The notes beneath the pieces are model-generated. The model was given only the letters and a program-made list of their open reading frames with translations, searched no databases and was not told the origin of the DNA. The position numbers and the translations under genes are program-made. Source: DAHUYF01 sp963789275 (GTDB taxonomy: Bacteria > Pseudomonadota > Alphaproteobacteria > ATCC43930 > CGMCC-115725). Taken from it: a stretch of 64,000 nt of DNA. This document shows, one piece after another, positions 56,138-64,000 of the stretch. Position 1 is the stretch's first letter; each line of letters opens with the position of its first letter. The stretch spans positions 10,666-74,665 of the forward strand of contig CAWBKF010000038.1 in the NCBI GenBank assembly GCA_963789275.1, given 5' to 3'.

Positions 56138-57318
56138 CCGACACCCCGCCGGACGAGGCGACGGGGCCTTCCGGCGGTGATCGGCCGCCGCAGGAAATGC
56201 GGCTGCGGTCCAGCCGGGCACCCGTGACGCGGCTCTCCCGCAAGGTCCTCCTCGCCATTAGCGCGGTTGCGGCGATCGGAATCGGCGGAGCGCTGTTCCT
56301 GGCTCTGCGACCGCAGCACCAGACCACCGGATCCGAGCTCTACAACACCAGCAATCGGACGACGCCGGACGGCCTCGCCAATCTGCCGCGCGACTATACG
56401 GGCCTGTCGAAGACCGTTCCCCAGCTTGGACCGCCGCTTCCCGGCGATCTTGGCCGACCGATCGTCAATGCCGGCGCGCCGGCCCCCGGCATGCCGACGC
56501 CGCCGGAGGGTCCGAATCCGGAACAACAGCGCATCGCCCAGGAACAGGAGGCGGCGCGCACCAGCCATCTGTTCGCCACGACCAATGTCGCGCAGATCGC
56601 TACGGCCGCCGTTCAGGCGCCGACCAGCGCTCAAACCGCGGCGCCGGCGGCGCTCGGCTCGAGCAATCTGACCTCACAGGATCATAAGCTTGCCTTCTTG
56701 AACGGTAACGTCGACCGCCGCACGGTTAGTCCCGATCGCGTCGACGCACCCGCCAGCCCTTATGTGCTGCAGGCCGGCACCGTGATCCCCGCCGCGCTGA
56801 TTACGGGACTGCGCTCCGACCTTCCTGGCCAGGTCACCGCTCAGGTCACCGAGGAAGTATATGATAGTCCAACCGGAAAGGTTTTGCTGATCCCGCAAGG
56901 CGCGCGCCTGGTCGGCCAATATGACGCTCAGATCGCCTTCGGTCAGTCGCGGGCGCTTCTCATTTGGAACCGCCTGATCATGCCCAACGGACGTTCGATC
57001 GTGCTTGAGCGTCAGCCCGGTGCCGACCCGGAAGGCTATGCCGGCCTCGAGGACGAGGTCGACAATCACTGGGGCATGCTATTCAAGGCAGCGATCCTGT
57101 CGACCCTGCTGAGTGTTGGCTCCGAGGCCGGCACGAGCGACAATGAGAACTCGCTGGTGCAGGCGATCCGCCAGGGCACTTCCCAAAGCTTCAACCAGGC
57201 CGGCGAACAGGTCGTCGGGCGCTCGCTGAACGTCCAGCCGACGATCACGATCCGGCCTGGCTTCCCGGTTCGGGTGATGGTCACCCACGACCTTGTGCTT
57301 GAACCCTATCGCGCCTGA
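56134..57318 (+). CDS. trbI: TrbI conjugal transfer protein (VirB10-like)
   Basis: A 394-residue VirB10: N-terminal cytoplasmic part, one span (VLLAISAVAAIGIGGALFLA), a Pro-rich linker and a C-terminal beta domain (YVLQAGTVIPAALITGLRSD, KVLLIPQGARLVGQYDAQIA). It spans both membranes and senses energy from the ATPases. GTG start at 56134 overlaps trbG. Confidence 0.95.
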
Positions 57319-57328
57319 GGAGACTGCC

Positions 57329-57568
57329 TTGGCAAAGCTGAAGCTCGGAGCTATCGCGGACGATAAGCCGGTGAAGCTGACTGTGGAACTGCCGGCGGCG
57401 CTCTATCGCGATCTCGTCGCCTATGGCCAGGCGCTTGCGCGCGACACCGGTCAAGGCGCGTTTGCGCCCGCAAAGCTGATCGGGCCGATGTTGGCGCGCT
57501 TCATGGCGACGGACCGCGCCTTCGCCAAGTTGCGGCGAGCGACCTCCAGCTCGGAAAAGGCGTCGTGA
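57329..57568 (+). CDS. DUF2274 protein, last gene of the trb operon
   Basis: A 79-residue protein that begins, by family pattern, at a TTG (57329): AKLKLGAIADDKPVKLTVEL, then a helical part (LYRDLVAYGQALARDTGQ). GAGGAG lies 6 nt upstream. DUF2274 genes close trb operons in alphaproteobacterial ICEs; RHH-like, function unknown. After it, 57569-57761 holds no gene. Confidence 0.85.
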   Translation: MAKLKLGAIADDKPVKLTVELPAALYRDLVAYGQALARDTGQGAFAPAKLIGPMLARFMATDRAFAKLRRATSSSEKAS

Positions 57569-57761
57569 GTGTGATTAGGCACTTACTGTTCACACTACTA
57601 GCCAAGCCGATCAACCTCTCGGCATCTAGGGCCGTCTCCCTTCCATTGGGTGCGTGGAGCAATAATCCCTCACCGTCTGAGCGCGCTTGACCAGATACGA
57701 GGGCGGCGCGACCCTCGACCGATGTTTGTGGCAGCTAGTTTCGTTGGGGAAAGAGACTTAG

Positions 57762-58043
57762 ATGATCCTTCAAATCCTCCATGCTGCGCAGGGGCTCGAT
57801 GCCGCGCTCGGCCGCAAGCTCGGGCCGGCATACAACGCCGTGCTTGGCATCGGGCTTGTCATCGAGATCGTCCGGCGCCTGCTCGAGCTTGGCGATCTTC
57901 CAGGGATTGGCGCTGACGCCGCGCGGCCGATGCTCGCCGTGGCCCTCTTCGGCTTCTTGCTGCTCCACCAGATGAGCGAACTCGCCGAACACATAGACCA
58001 ACGGCGCAAGCGAAGAGGACTAACAGACGACGCCGATCGTTAG
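57762..58043 (+). CDS. Small membrane-associated hypothetical protein
   Basis: A 93-residue protein with two hydrophobic helices (YNAVLGIGLVIEIVRRLLEL and PMLAVALFGFLLLHQMSELA) and a basic C-terminus. It begins at an ATG with GAAAGAG upstream. No family recognised. It lies just beyond the trb operon in the same direction but 193 bp away, so it has its own promoter. Confidence 0.6.
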   Translation: MILQILHAAQGLDAALGRKLGPAYNAVLGIGLVIEIVRRLLELGDLPGIGADAARPMLAVALFGFLLLHQMSELAEHIDQRRKRRGLTDDADR

Positions 58044-58172
58044 CATTCCCGGTCCTTAATCGAAATTGACTAGCTCGGCCCACCGGGCATGCGCCGGGAG
58101 TGCCGAGTGGATCAATGAAGCAAGGCAGTCGGGTGATTCGGGCACAGCGCTGGTTGCAGGGGGGCACGCGGT

Positions 58173-58376
58173 CTACGAGTTCGCCGAGCCTTCGAGCGAA
58201 GCGTCCTTCTTGTTCCATGCGTGGACTTGCTTGCATTCGGGACAGGACACTCGGTTGAGGCCGATGGGGCGCGTGTCCCAACTTGCTGGGTCAGCCATGA
58301 GCCCAGTGGGAACAGCGCGACCGGTCACCGGGCATCGGATCATCACACGCCGCTGGTCTGGGTCTCCGCGAATCAT
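58173..58376 (-). CDS. Small Cys-rich (zinc-ribbon-like) hypothetical protein
   Basis: A 67-residue protein with CPVTG and CPECKQVHAW, four-ligand-like spacing with His. The pattern (IRCPxTG ... CPxCxxxHxW) recurs in small rhizobial proteins of unknown role. ATG at 58376 has AGGGA upstream; an ATG at 58343 is also possible. Another small gene on the same strand lies 24 bp upstream, likely the same operon. Confidence 0.6.
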   Translation of the reverse strand: MIRGDPDQRRVMIRCPVTGRAVPTGLMADPASWDTRPIGLNRVSCPECKQVHAWNKKDASLEGSANS

Positions 58377-58400
58377 CGGGTTCCCTGAGTGGATCGCTGC

Positions 58401-58616
58401 CTACTTGCGCTGGAAGCGGCTGCGGTCATTGAAGACTTCCACGGAGCGCGTCTTTTGGTGCGTCATATCGGAGGCGCAGATGAGTTGAGCGTGTTGCCGC
58501 CCGTCTCTTCCCGTGAATACGGCGTCGACGACCCATTCGGTGCCCAACGCGCCGAAGCGGCCAGGATGAGCATCGCGGAAGCGCTGTCCCCGCTCGATTG
58601 GTTGCTTCGAGGCCAT
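58401..58616 (-). CDS. Small hypothetical protein, 71 aa
   Basis: A 71-residue protein: GQRFRDAHPGRFGALGTEWV, VDAVFTGRDGRQHAQLI and a tail with KTRSVEVFNDRSRFQRK. The pattern (RDxxxPxxxW.V......HA.L.......KT.S..V..D...F) resembles a conserved small rhizobial protein. Function unknown. Confidence 0.55.
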   Translation of the reverse strand: MASKQPIERGQRFRDAHPGRFGALGTEWVVDAVFTGRDGRQHAQLICASDMTHQKTRSVEVFNDRSRFQRK

Positions 58617-58771
58617 TAGATGATCTCAACCGAGCTATGGACGGGCAGCATAGAACCTGCCAGCTCCTACTGAAAGCACCGAGCACGCAGGTTGGCCACT
58701 CATACGCCATGCGATGTCACGGTACTGCTTGGATCGCTTGCGCCGTTACGCATCGACCGTCGCGCGGCGCC

Positions 58772-58945
58772 TCAGAAAGCGACGCTCCTTAATAGCTCGA
58801 CAATGACTCGCTCTAGCTCACTAACGTCCACACAGTTCGCCTCCAGCTTACAGCCGAGACAGATTTCCTCGTTGAAATGTTCCAATACCGCTCTGGGGAA
58901 TCTGGTCGACAGCCACGCGAGCGTTTTTCGCCTAACCTCCTCCAT
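58772..58945 (-). CDS. Small protein, 57 aa, with CLGCxxxxxC motif
   Basis: An ORF below common length cut-offs. It starts at an ATG (58945) with GAGAAG just upstream: EEVRRKTLAWLSTRFPRAVL, EICLGCKLEANC and a helical end (ELERVIVELLRSVAF). Three spaced Cys suggest a metal site. The frames on the other strand here are Ser/Thr-rich shadows. No family recognised. Confidence 0.45.
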   Translation of the reverse strand: MEEVRRKTLAWLSTRFPRAVLEHFNEEICLGCKLEANCVDVSELERVIVELLRSVAF

Positions 58946-59136
58946 CTTCTCAACTCATTTGATCCTGGGTTGGGTCCGCCGCTTCGACACGCCAAATTAC
59001 CCATTGACATGGGTCGAAATTAGGTAGCACCTGAAATCAACATCCTTGGAAATCTGAAGTTCAAGCGGCGCGCATTGTGGGCGAGTTTCTCGTCCCAAGG
59101 CGCCAATCCTTCTCGTTTTCACGCTAGGAGGTTCCC

Positions 59137-59574
59137 GTGTCAGAAGCGAAGCATGGAAAGTCGACGTCGCTATCCGCGTTGAGCAACCCCGTGGCCGAGA
59201 TTTTCGCGCGCAATGCGGATCAGTGGTGCGCGACACAAGCCGCATTGCTCGCCGATGTTGACGCGCTGACACACGCTTGGCTGCGTCGCCGTCGGGAAGG
59301 CGTCGATTCAATGCAGCAGGCGATCCAGAAAATGACGGGGTGCCAGGACCCCGGAGAAATGCTGCGTATCCAGCAGGAATGGCTTTCAGGCATGTTCCGC
59401 CGTGCTACTGAGGACATCGCCGCATTCACCACCAGCATCTCGTCGATAACAAAAAAAGCGACCACCGACATCGAAAGGGCCGCCCACGAAATCACCGAGC
59501 CGATCCGAGCTGTTGGCGAGGAAGAGCCTAAGACCACAAGTGTTAGGCCGCACCAACATAAGTCGGCTGCCTGA
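59137..59574 (+). CDS. Phasin-family protein
   Basis: A 145-residue helical protein of the phasin type: NPVAEIFARNADQWCATQAA, MQQAIQKMTGCQDPGEMLRI, QQEWLSGMFRRATEDIAAFT. Phasins coat polyhydroxyalkanoate granules. GTG start at 59137 with TAGGAGG 5 nt upstream, a strong site. A fragment of PHA synthase lies 4 kb further, which supports a storage-polymer context. The C-terminal 30 residues are disordered. Confidence 0.7.
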   Translation: MSEAKHGKSTSLSALSNPVAEIFARNADQWCATQAALLADVDALTHAWLRRRREGVDSMQQAIQKMTGCQDPGEMLRIQQEWLSGMFRRATEDIAAFTTSISSITKKATTDIERAAHEITEPIRAVGEEEPKTTSVRPHQHKSAA

Positions 59575-59873
59575 TCACCCAGGCATACGCGTCCGGTATG
59601 ACAACAATGTGGTGTAGCGCCAGCGTGTAGCGGTTACGTCCGGCGAGCGAAACGAACGTTTTACCGAATGCAACCGGAGGATCGCCTCGGTAGCGGCGGG
59701 CGGGAGCTTGTTCAGATCGGCCGCGCGCTCAGCCCTCGGCTCGTCTCTTCTCCTCCGCGCGATCCGCGCCTTCGCAGACTGGTCGCCCGTGCCTGGCGCA
59801 GTGATGCGCACGTTGGTGCGCCGGCTGCCGCGGCTCGGGCAGTTTAATGCGCATTAAGAGCTGGAGCGACGCG
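59575..59873. other. Intergenic stretch without a supported gene
   Basis: Only Arg-rich shadow frames. TTTAATGCGCATTAA near 59843-59857 is a short palindrome (TTAATGCGCATTAA) just before the next start and may be an operator. Confidence 0.35.
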
Positions 59874-60077
59874 ATGACGATCGTCGAAGTTCCAGTGCCG
59901 GGCGACGATGTCAGCACTCCGATGCGCAACATGCGGCGATGGCTCGACGACATGCAGTTCGATCCGTCGAGCTACACCTGGACTGAGATCGACGGGCGAA
60001 CCGTCATACGGGTGAAATTTGAGGTAGCCGCGGAAGCCGTGGCGTTCGCCGAGCACTTCGGGGGACGGGTGCTTTGA
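59874..60077 (+). CDS. Small hypothetical protein, 67 aa
   Basis: A 67-residue protein: PVPGDDVSTPMRNMRRWLDD, YTWTEIDGRTVIRVKFEVAA, EAVAFAEHFGGRVL, a compact alpha/beta pattern seen in conserved rhizobial small proteins. I chose the ATG at 59874 (GGAG 8 nt upstream) over 59847. A 14-bp palindrome lies upstream. Confidence 0.6.
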   Translation: MTIVEVPVPGDDVSTPMRNMRRWLDDMQFDPSSYTWTEIDGRTVIRVKFEVAAEAVAFAEHFGGRVL

Positions 60078-60283
60078 GATTGGCGTGAGCTGGCCTACCG
60101 GTTGATTCAGGGCGATCGACATAGCATAGCCAAGCCGGATGGTCGAGTGGCGCGTGCCGGAAATGCGGCGCTCGATCAGCTCGGTCGAGCAGGCCCGCAT
60201 CATACGCGAAGCCGACACGATGGCGCAGCGGCCCGTCGGCCCGCTACTTGCACAGGGGGATGGCGCGACACCATATTCCTGTC

Positions 60284-60475
60284 ATGGTGGACTCGTACGA
60301 AAGACTTCGCGCCGCGCTTGACGATATCATTGAGCGATATCGCGCAGGCGTAGTCGGCGACCGGACGCGGGCGACTCTAAACCGTAAGGAAGCGATAGAG
60401 CTGATCAAGGCACTCGGCTTCACGGAAGGAGACGCCATGCGATGGTTAGATTCGAAGCGCCGATCTCTCGTCTGA
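60284..60475 (+). CDS. Small hypothetical protein, 63 aa
   Basis: A 63-residue helical protein (DSYERLRAALDDIIERYRAG, KEAIELIKALGFTEGDAMRW). It may start 24 nt earlier at 60260. The C-terminal helix pair looks like a small DNA- or protein-binding fold. No family recognised. Confidence 0.5.
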   Translation: MVDSYERLRAALDDIIERYRAGVVGDRTRATLNRKEAIELIKALGFTEGDAMRWLDSKRRSLV

Positions 60476-60518
60476 CAAGCCCGCTAGCTAAAATTGCCAG
60501 CGCACTTGGGGGTAATCC

Positions 60519-60692
60519 ATGGCTGATGAAGAAGCGGCAGTGATTTTGGCGTCCAATGCTTGGGCACGGGTTGTCGAACTCGTCACGGAAGCCGAGGGGG
60601 AAGACTACAGCGACGAAACGCTAGCTAAGACGCTCGAAAGGGCAGAGCTTGAACTGTACAAGGCCGAATTGAAGTCCCTCGCCCTCGTCTGA
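60519..60692 (+). CDS. Small acidic hypothetical protein, 57 aa
   Basis: A short ORF starting at an ATG with GGGGG 6 nt upstream: EEAAVILASNAWARVVELVT, EGEDYSDETLAKTLERAELE, then a helical end. Composition is protein-like (acidic, Ala/Leu-rich). It follows the previous small gene by 43 bp on the same strand. Confidence 0.45.
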   Translation: MADEEAAVILASNAWARVVELVTEAEGEDYSDETLAKTLERAELELYKAELKSLALV

Positions 60693-60889
60693 AAGCCGAG
60701 AAGCACGACTTCGACCGGTCCAACTCGCGCATAGCGGTTTAATCTGTTGCCTAACATGGTACCGCTACCCATGTAATGTATCATCTGTTGCCATAAAACC
60801 CACTGAGAGGATCAACGTGTTCTGACGAACGCGCGTCGGGCTTTTTCACCAAGACGCAGACTGCCCATGCTCATAGTGACAGCCAACAA

Positions 60890-61243
60890 GTGCTCAATGC
60901 ACTCCACGCTGCTGCGGCGCTCTTCAAACCAAAGGTGCAAGCTGGGTCCATGGAAGCCCAATTGCCGACGACTGACGGATTGGCACCGACCGAGCAACCA
61001 ACTCAACGGAAGCCGCGCATTTTGACGGCAACACAGGAGGTTCCGGCGCCCCCCGAGCCCGAGATACCTGCTCCTCTGCCAATCAACAGACAAGGAGCGG
61101 CGACAAGACGGCCAGCGACCGAAATTCCGGCATCCGAATATGGTCGCGTACGAACCTTGGCGAAGTATGGAATGACCGCTGAGCAAGTTGCCAGATTGTA
61201 TGAGGTCAGTCTAAACGAGGTGAAGCGCGTCACCAGGACGTAA
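60890..61243 (+). CDS. Hypothetical protein with small C-terminal HTH-like motif
   Basis: About 117 residues from a GTG at 60890. A Pro-rich disordered middle (PPEPEIPAPLPINRQG) leads to a compact end: SEYGRVRTLAKYGMTAEQVA then RLYEVSLNEVKRV, which looks like a small helix-turn-helix. The open frame continues upstream without a start codon (to about 60815), so the N-terminus may be truncated or use another start. Confidence 0.5.
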   Translation: MLNALHAAAALFKPKVQAGSMEAQLPTTDGLAPTEQPTQRKPRILTATQEVPAPPEPEIPAPLPINRQGAATRRPATEIPASEYGRVRTLAKYGMTAEQVARLYEVSLNEVKRVTRT

Positions 61244-61340
61244 GCGCCGGTCTTACCGGCCTCGACCTCCTGCGCACCGCTCAGTGCCTAGCGAAGTGGC
61301 ACTGCGAGTTGACCGCGCTCTGGGCCACGCGGCGCGCTCC

Positions 61341-61703
61341 TTAATCGCTTGTTCTGCACGGGAAAGCCTTCGCAAGGGCTGACATCACCGTGCTGGGGGC
61401 CGCCAAATCGAGTTGGTCTCTGTGATCGTCGAGGTACTTCTTAACAATCAGAGTTAGCTGGGCATCCCTTGCTGTTGGAGGGAGACAGATCGAAGCCAAG
61501 TCATCAGAGAGGTTTCTCGCGTTGTGCAGCGTCGCCACGGTGTCATACACGCCGATGATATAGTCGGTACATTCGTCAACCGTTCTCTCGCAGAAGGCCG
61601 ACAGCGATTTACCGGAAAAGAATTGAATCATCTGATCGCCCGATGCAGGGCGGGCAGTGACAGCACTGCCAAGAACGAAGATCGCTGCGATGGTTTTCTT
61701 CAT
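61341..61703 (-). CDS. Rap1a/Tai-like secreted protein
   Basis: A 120-residue protein with a signal peptide (KKTIAAIFVLGSAVTARPAS) and Cys pattern of the Rap1a immunity family: FCERTVDECTDYIIGVYD, ICLPPTA, then KAFPC at the end. Rap1a proteins protect against type VI amidase effectors; many rhizobial paralogues have no known effector. No amidase gene is seen here. ATG at 61703. Confidence 0.7.
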   Translation of the reverse strand: MKKTIAAIFVLGSAVTARPASGDQMIQFFSGKSLSAFCERTVDECTDYIIGVYDTVATLHNARNLSDDLASICLPPTARDAQLTLIVKKYLDDHRDQLDLAAPSTVMSALAKAFPCRTSD

Positions 61704-61938
61704 GCTGTGCCCTTATGTCGCGTCCGGTCGGCGATCTGACAGCTACGCTTTCACGCTTGCCGCCGATTTCGCACGACATTGGGCCGATTCCGGGTCGAGG
61801 AGCGCCACTCGTCTCCCAGATCGCAGAGCCTCATGGTGTAACAGCCGCCATGCGAAGACCGGCGGCCTTGCGGCGCAATTCGCACGCTCCGCCGATCGGC
61901 GTGCCGGCAGCGGTCGCACGCCCAGCCGCCACATGATC

Positions 61939-62139
61939 TCAGGGATCGCCTTTCGTCCTTTTCGACAAGCCGCCATGGGGGTGGCGGCGGTCGCCGCGCC
62001 GGTTCGATCTCCGGACATACATGATGCTCGCCTCGGGGTGTTCATGCTTCGCCTTGAGTGCGGCGATGAGCGCATCTTCCGCCTCAATGGTGAGCACCTC
62101 GGAGCGGGTCTGAAGCCTGAGTCCGACCGTGTATTCCAT
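61939..62139 (-). CDS. Small hypothetical protein, 66 aa
   Basis: A 66-residue protein beginning EYTVGLRLQTRSEVLTIEAE, then ALIAALKAKHEHPEASIMYV and a basic tail (RRSNRRGDRRHPHGG). I chose the ATG at 62139, preceded by GGAGG, over the longer frame to 62211. The tail suggests nucleic-acid binding. No family recognised. Confidence 0.55.
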   Translation of the reverse strand: MEYTVGLRLQTRSEVLTIEAEDALIAALKAKHEHPEASIMYVRRSNRRGDRRHPHGGLSKRTKGDP

Positions 62140-62327
62140 GGCCAAGACTGCCTCCGGTCGCGATGACGCCATGACTGAAATAAGTGTAGCTCTGTTGGAT
62201 AACTCTTGCACCCGGTATTGGCGCTATGCCTCACCAGGGGGCCGAAGCTAACCACATGGTTGGCATTGCCGGCTCGGTAAAAGACGGTCCACGTCTCAAG
62301 CTGGACTCGTTCTCTCGGGCGCCGAAA

Positions 62328-62930
62328 TCAGGGAGCGACCTCGCGCAATGACCGCCATCTACTAGCAACCGGCGACTGCGTCAATGAGTGGTTGGATCGG
62401 GCTGACGAGCGTACTCGGCGTCTTTGCCTTGGCCCTGCTCCTGTCGTTGCGCCGTGATGCCGATGGTGCTCGCTAAGACCCGCTCCCTCGGAAGGATGAC
62501 TCGGGCGATGGTTCTTCGCCGCGACGCGCAGCATTTCCGCGCGCGTTGTCGGCTCAAGCTTTTCGAACGCACCGGGCGCGGTCCAGTAGTCGAGGAAACG
62601 GCGCATCGCGTCTTCCTTATGTCCGGAATCCAGCAGGCGGGTGAATCCGCCACGCAACGCCTGGACCGCGCGGTAGGCCGCGCTCGTCTCTGCGCGATCG
62701 AGCAACGGAAAGGCGACCGGCTCGATCAGCGTAAGGCTCGCCAGCCGCCACGGCGTGACAAGCGCAAGGCGAAGCGCGATGACGCCGCCATAGGAGTACC
62801 CGGCGAGATGAAAGCGCTCGCCTGCGGGCAGCAGCGGGAAGATCCGTTCCAGTTCTTCGTCCGGGCGAAAGGCCAGAGCCGCGGGGACGATGTCTTCCTT
62901 GCCATAGCCGATGAGGTCCGGCGCTTGCAC
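62328..62930 (-). pseudogene. Alpha/beta hydrolase remnant
   Basis: Minus-strand frame with a hydrolase core: APDLIGYGKED, the nucleophile elbow GYSYGGVIALRLAL and SLTLIEPVAFPLLDRAE, then RRFLDYWTAPGAFEKL. The N-terminal strand with the oxyanion site is missing (it leaves frame upstream of 62930), and after about 62500 the sequence is Arg/His-rich and not hydrolase-like, so Asp/His of the triad are lost. A decayed gene. Confidence 0.65.
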
Positions 62931-63152
62931 GTAGTAGAGCGGCGAGAAAAATTTCGATCACCTCGCCCGCGCCGCCGCGTACGGGCAGGCAACCCGGGAC
63001 GGCAAATCGTTAGAGGCGGTCGCAGCATCGCTCGTCGGGGACAGTCTCGAAAAGCAGGCCGCCGCGCGACAGCGCCAGCGTCGAGCGATGATCGACCAGC
63101 TTTCGCGCGAGATTGGGCGAGCACCGCCTGTCGACCCCTCGCTGCGTCGCCG

Positions 63153-63407
63153 CATGGACACATCGCCGGCATGATCAATCCGCCGTCCAAAGGCAAAGGC
63201 GGGTATTGGACGAACGACACCCTTTCACCGCCGGCGACTGCCGAGGCCTGGTTGGCTGGCGCGCAAAAGCACGATGGCGGCTGGTGGACCGATTGGGCTG
63301 GCTGGCTCCAGGCTGCGTCCGGGCAGAGGATATCGCCGCCGCCCGCCGGAAGTGCCGCCTATCCTCCGATCTGCGACGCACCGGGAACATACGTCCTGGA
63401 AAAATAG
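63153..63407 (+). pseudogene. PHA synthase (PhaC) C-terminal fragment
   Basis: The frame from HGHIAGMINPPSKGKGGYW through EAWLAGAQKHDGGWWTDWAG to DAPGTYVLEK is the extreme C-terminus of class I PHA synthases, including the conserved GHIAG with the catalytic His. About 85 of some 600 residues remain; upstream there is no PhaC sequence. With the phasin at 59.1 kb it marks a broken PHA locus. Confidence 0.75.
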
Positions 63408-63771
63408 GGCGCACAACGATGCACACCCGGCCCGAGCACTGGTGGGCTCCGCTTGTCGGGACCTTTCTACCGTCGACCACCCGTTGGGCGTTCCATCGAC
63501 CGCAAAGCGCCGGATTGCGACGGCAGTGCTCGACGAAAAGCTGCAGCACGACCTTAAGCTCCGCAGAGTGGCGCAAGTCGCCCCGGCCGCGTGCCGCCTC
63601 GATGTCGTCGCGTATCATCAAGCGGATTGCCTGTCGTCCGTCGGGGCGATGCACGAGATGGCAGCCGAGCTCGGCGGCGATCGTCTCCGGCAGGTGCTCA
63701 TGCTCGGCAATCGCGTCGATCTCCTCGAGCGTCAGGTCGCTGAGCGCGATACAATCTTCCATCGTCAGCAT
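63175..63771 (-). CDS. Hypothetical protein (N-terminal half conserved-looking)
   Basis: A 198-residue frame whose first 90 residues are protein-like (EDCIALSDLTLEEIDAIAEH, LPETIAAELGCHLVHRPDG, IRDDIEAARGRGD) and helical. The second half is antisense to the PhaC fragment and Arg-rich, so the original stop was probably lost when the PhaC fragment was joined. No family recognised. Confidence 0.5.
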   Translation of the reverse strand: MLTMEDCIALSDLTLEEIDAIAEHEHLPETIAAELGCHLVHRPDGRQAIRLMIRDDIEAARGRGDLRHSAELKVVLQLFVEHCRRNPALCGRWNAQRVVDGRKVPTSGAHQCSGRVCIVVRPIFPGRMFPVRRRSEDRRHFRRAAAISSARTQPGASQPNRSTSRHRAFARQPTRPRQSPAVKGCRSSNTRLCLWTAD

Positions 63772-63815
63772 GGCGAAGCATTCTCAATAAGTTCACAACC
63801 CTCGCCGCCGCCGCC

Positions 63816-64000
63816 TCACTCGGCGGCGTACGGACGCTTGACGTTTTCCTGGCGCGGCAGGACGTTGAATAGTCCCTCATTCGGGCAAAAATCGCGGTAG
63901 TCGTCTTCCGGCTCTTCCGGCGCGCGGTCGCTGAGCCATTGCCGACACCGCCGCCACGCGGCGCACTCCAGGCAGCCGAGTTCCGCCTCGCGGAGCACGG
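63816..64000 (-). CDS. DUF6455-like small Cys-containing protein (5' partial, right edge)
   Basis: At least 60 residues: LGCLECAAWRRCRQWL, then DDYRDFCPNEGLFNVLPRQ. The Cys pattern (LxCxxC...RCxxWL...FCPN) fits DUF6455, a small rhizobial family with a possible metal or Fe-S role. The frame is open to the window edge; the GTG at 63998 may be internal. Confidence 0.55.
   Translation of the reverse strand, partial: VLREAELGCLECAAWRRCRQWLSDRAPEEPEDDYRDFCPNEGLFNVLPRQENVKRPYAAE

Overview
This window is GC-rich alphaproteobacterial DNA, most likely from the Hyphomicrobiales (Rhizobiales). The evidence is the RlxS/TraF/Trb conjugation set, the FseA/QseM/RdfS-type excision switch known from Mesorhizobium ICEMlSymR7A-like elements, a hopanoid-pathway gene (hpnE), polyhydroxyalkanoate genes and several small rhizobial-type proteins. 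Nearly all of it (about 5.0-57.6 kb) is the body of an integrative and conjugative element (ICE). Neither the main integrase nor an att site is visible.

Layout. 0-1.2 kb (minus strand): a tightly overlapping operon encoding a ubiquitin-like protein, an E2-like protein and a JAB/JAMM protease that runs off the left edge, i.e. a partial bacterial ubiquitin-like conjugation system. 1.4-2.4 kb: a divergent XRE repressor + ImmA/IrrE-type metallopeptidase pair. 2.4-5 kb: a frameshifted Fic protein with an operator-like repeat cluster on its start codon, and unknown genes. 5-17 kb: ICE accessory core: ArdC antirestriction, ParB-like protein, a 1,443-aa methylase/Strawberry-notch helicase, Toprim protein, DUF2493 protein, membrane protein, DUF736. 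Two families of structured leader elements recur in front of these genes. 17-21 kb: minus-strand cargo (cytochrome P450, HpnE, AraC regulator). 21.6-29.5 kb: transfer control and DNA processing: QseC-like XRE, QseM-like DUF2285, FseA with an apparent +1 programmed frameshift, RdfS, a replication initiator with iteron-like repeats, ParA, RHH protein, DUF2840, TraF, lytic transglycosylase, RlxS. 29.65-43.44 kb: two nearly identical, direct copies of a 2.58-kb IS91-type element (tyrosine recombinase + IS91 transposase) enclosing 8.6 kb of cargo (SARP/TPR regulator, cysteine synthase-like enzyme, PLP decarboxylase, adenylate cyclase/AAA/TPR protein). 43.7-57.6 kb: TraG coupling protein, RHH protein, an MFS transporter wedged in front of trbB between two imperfect copies of the trbB leader, then trbBCDEJKLFGI and DUF2274. 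57.7-64 kb: small conserved hypothetical genes, a phasin, a Rap1a-like secreted protein, and decayed remnants of an alpha/beta hydrolase and of PHA synthase.

How it works together. QseC/QseM/FseA/RdfS would set excision, RepA/ParA would maintain the excised circle, RlxS/TraG would process and deliver DNA, and Trb would build the mating channel; ArdC would shield incoming DNA. Several core genes (parB, traG, fic and cargo genes) carry single-base frameshifts, many at short runs of one base. They may be sequencing indels rather than true decay, and this decides whether the element is still mobile.
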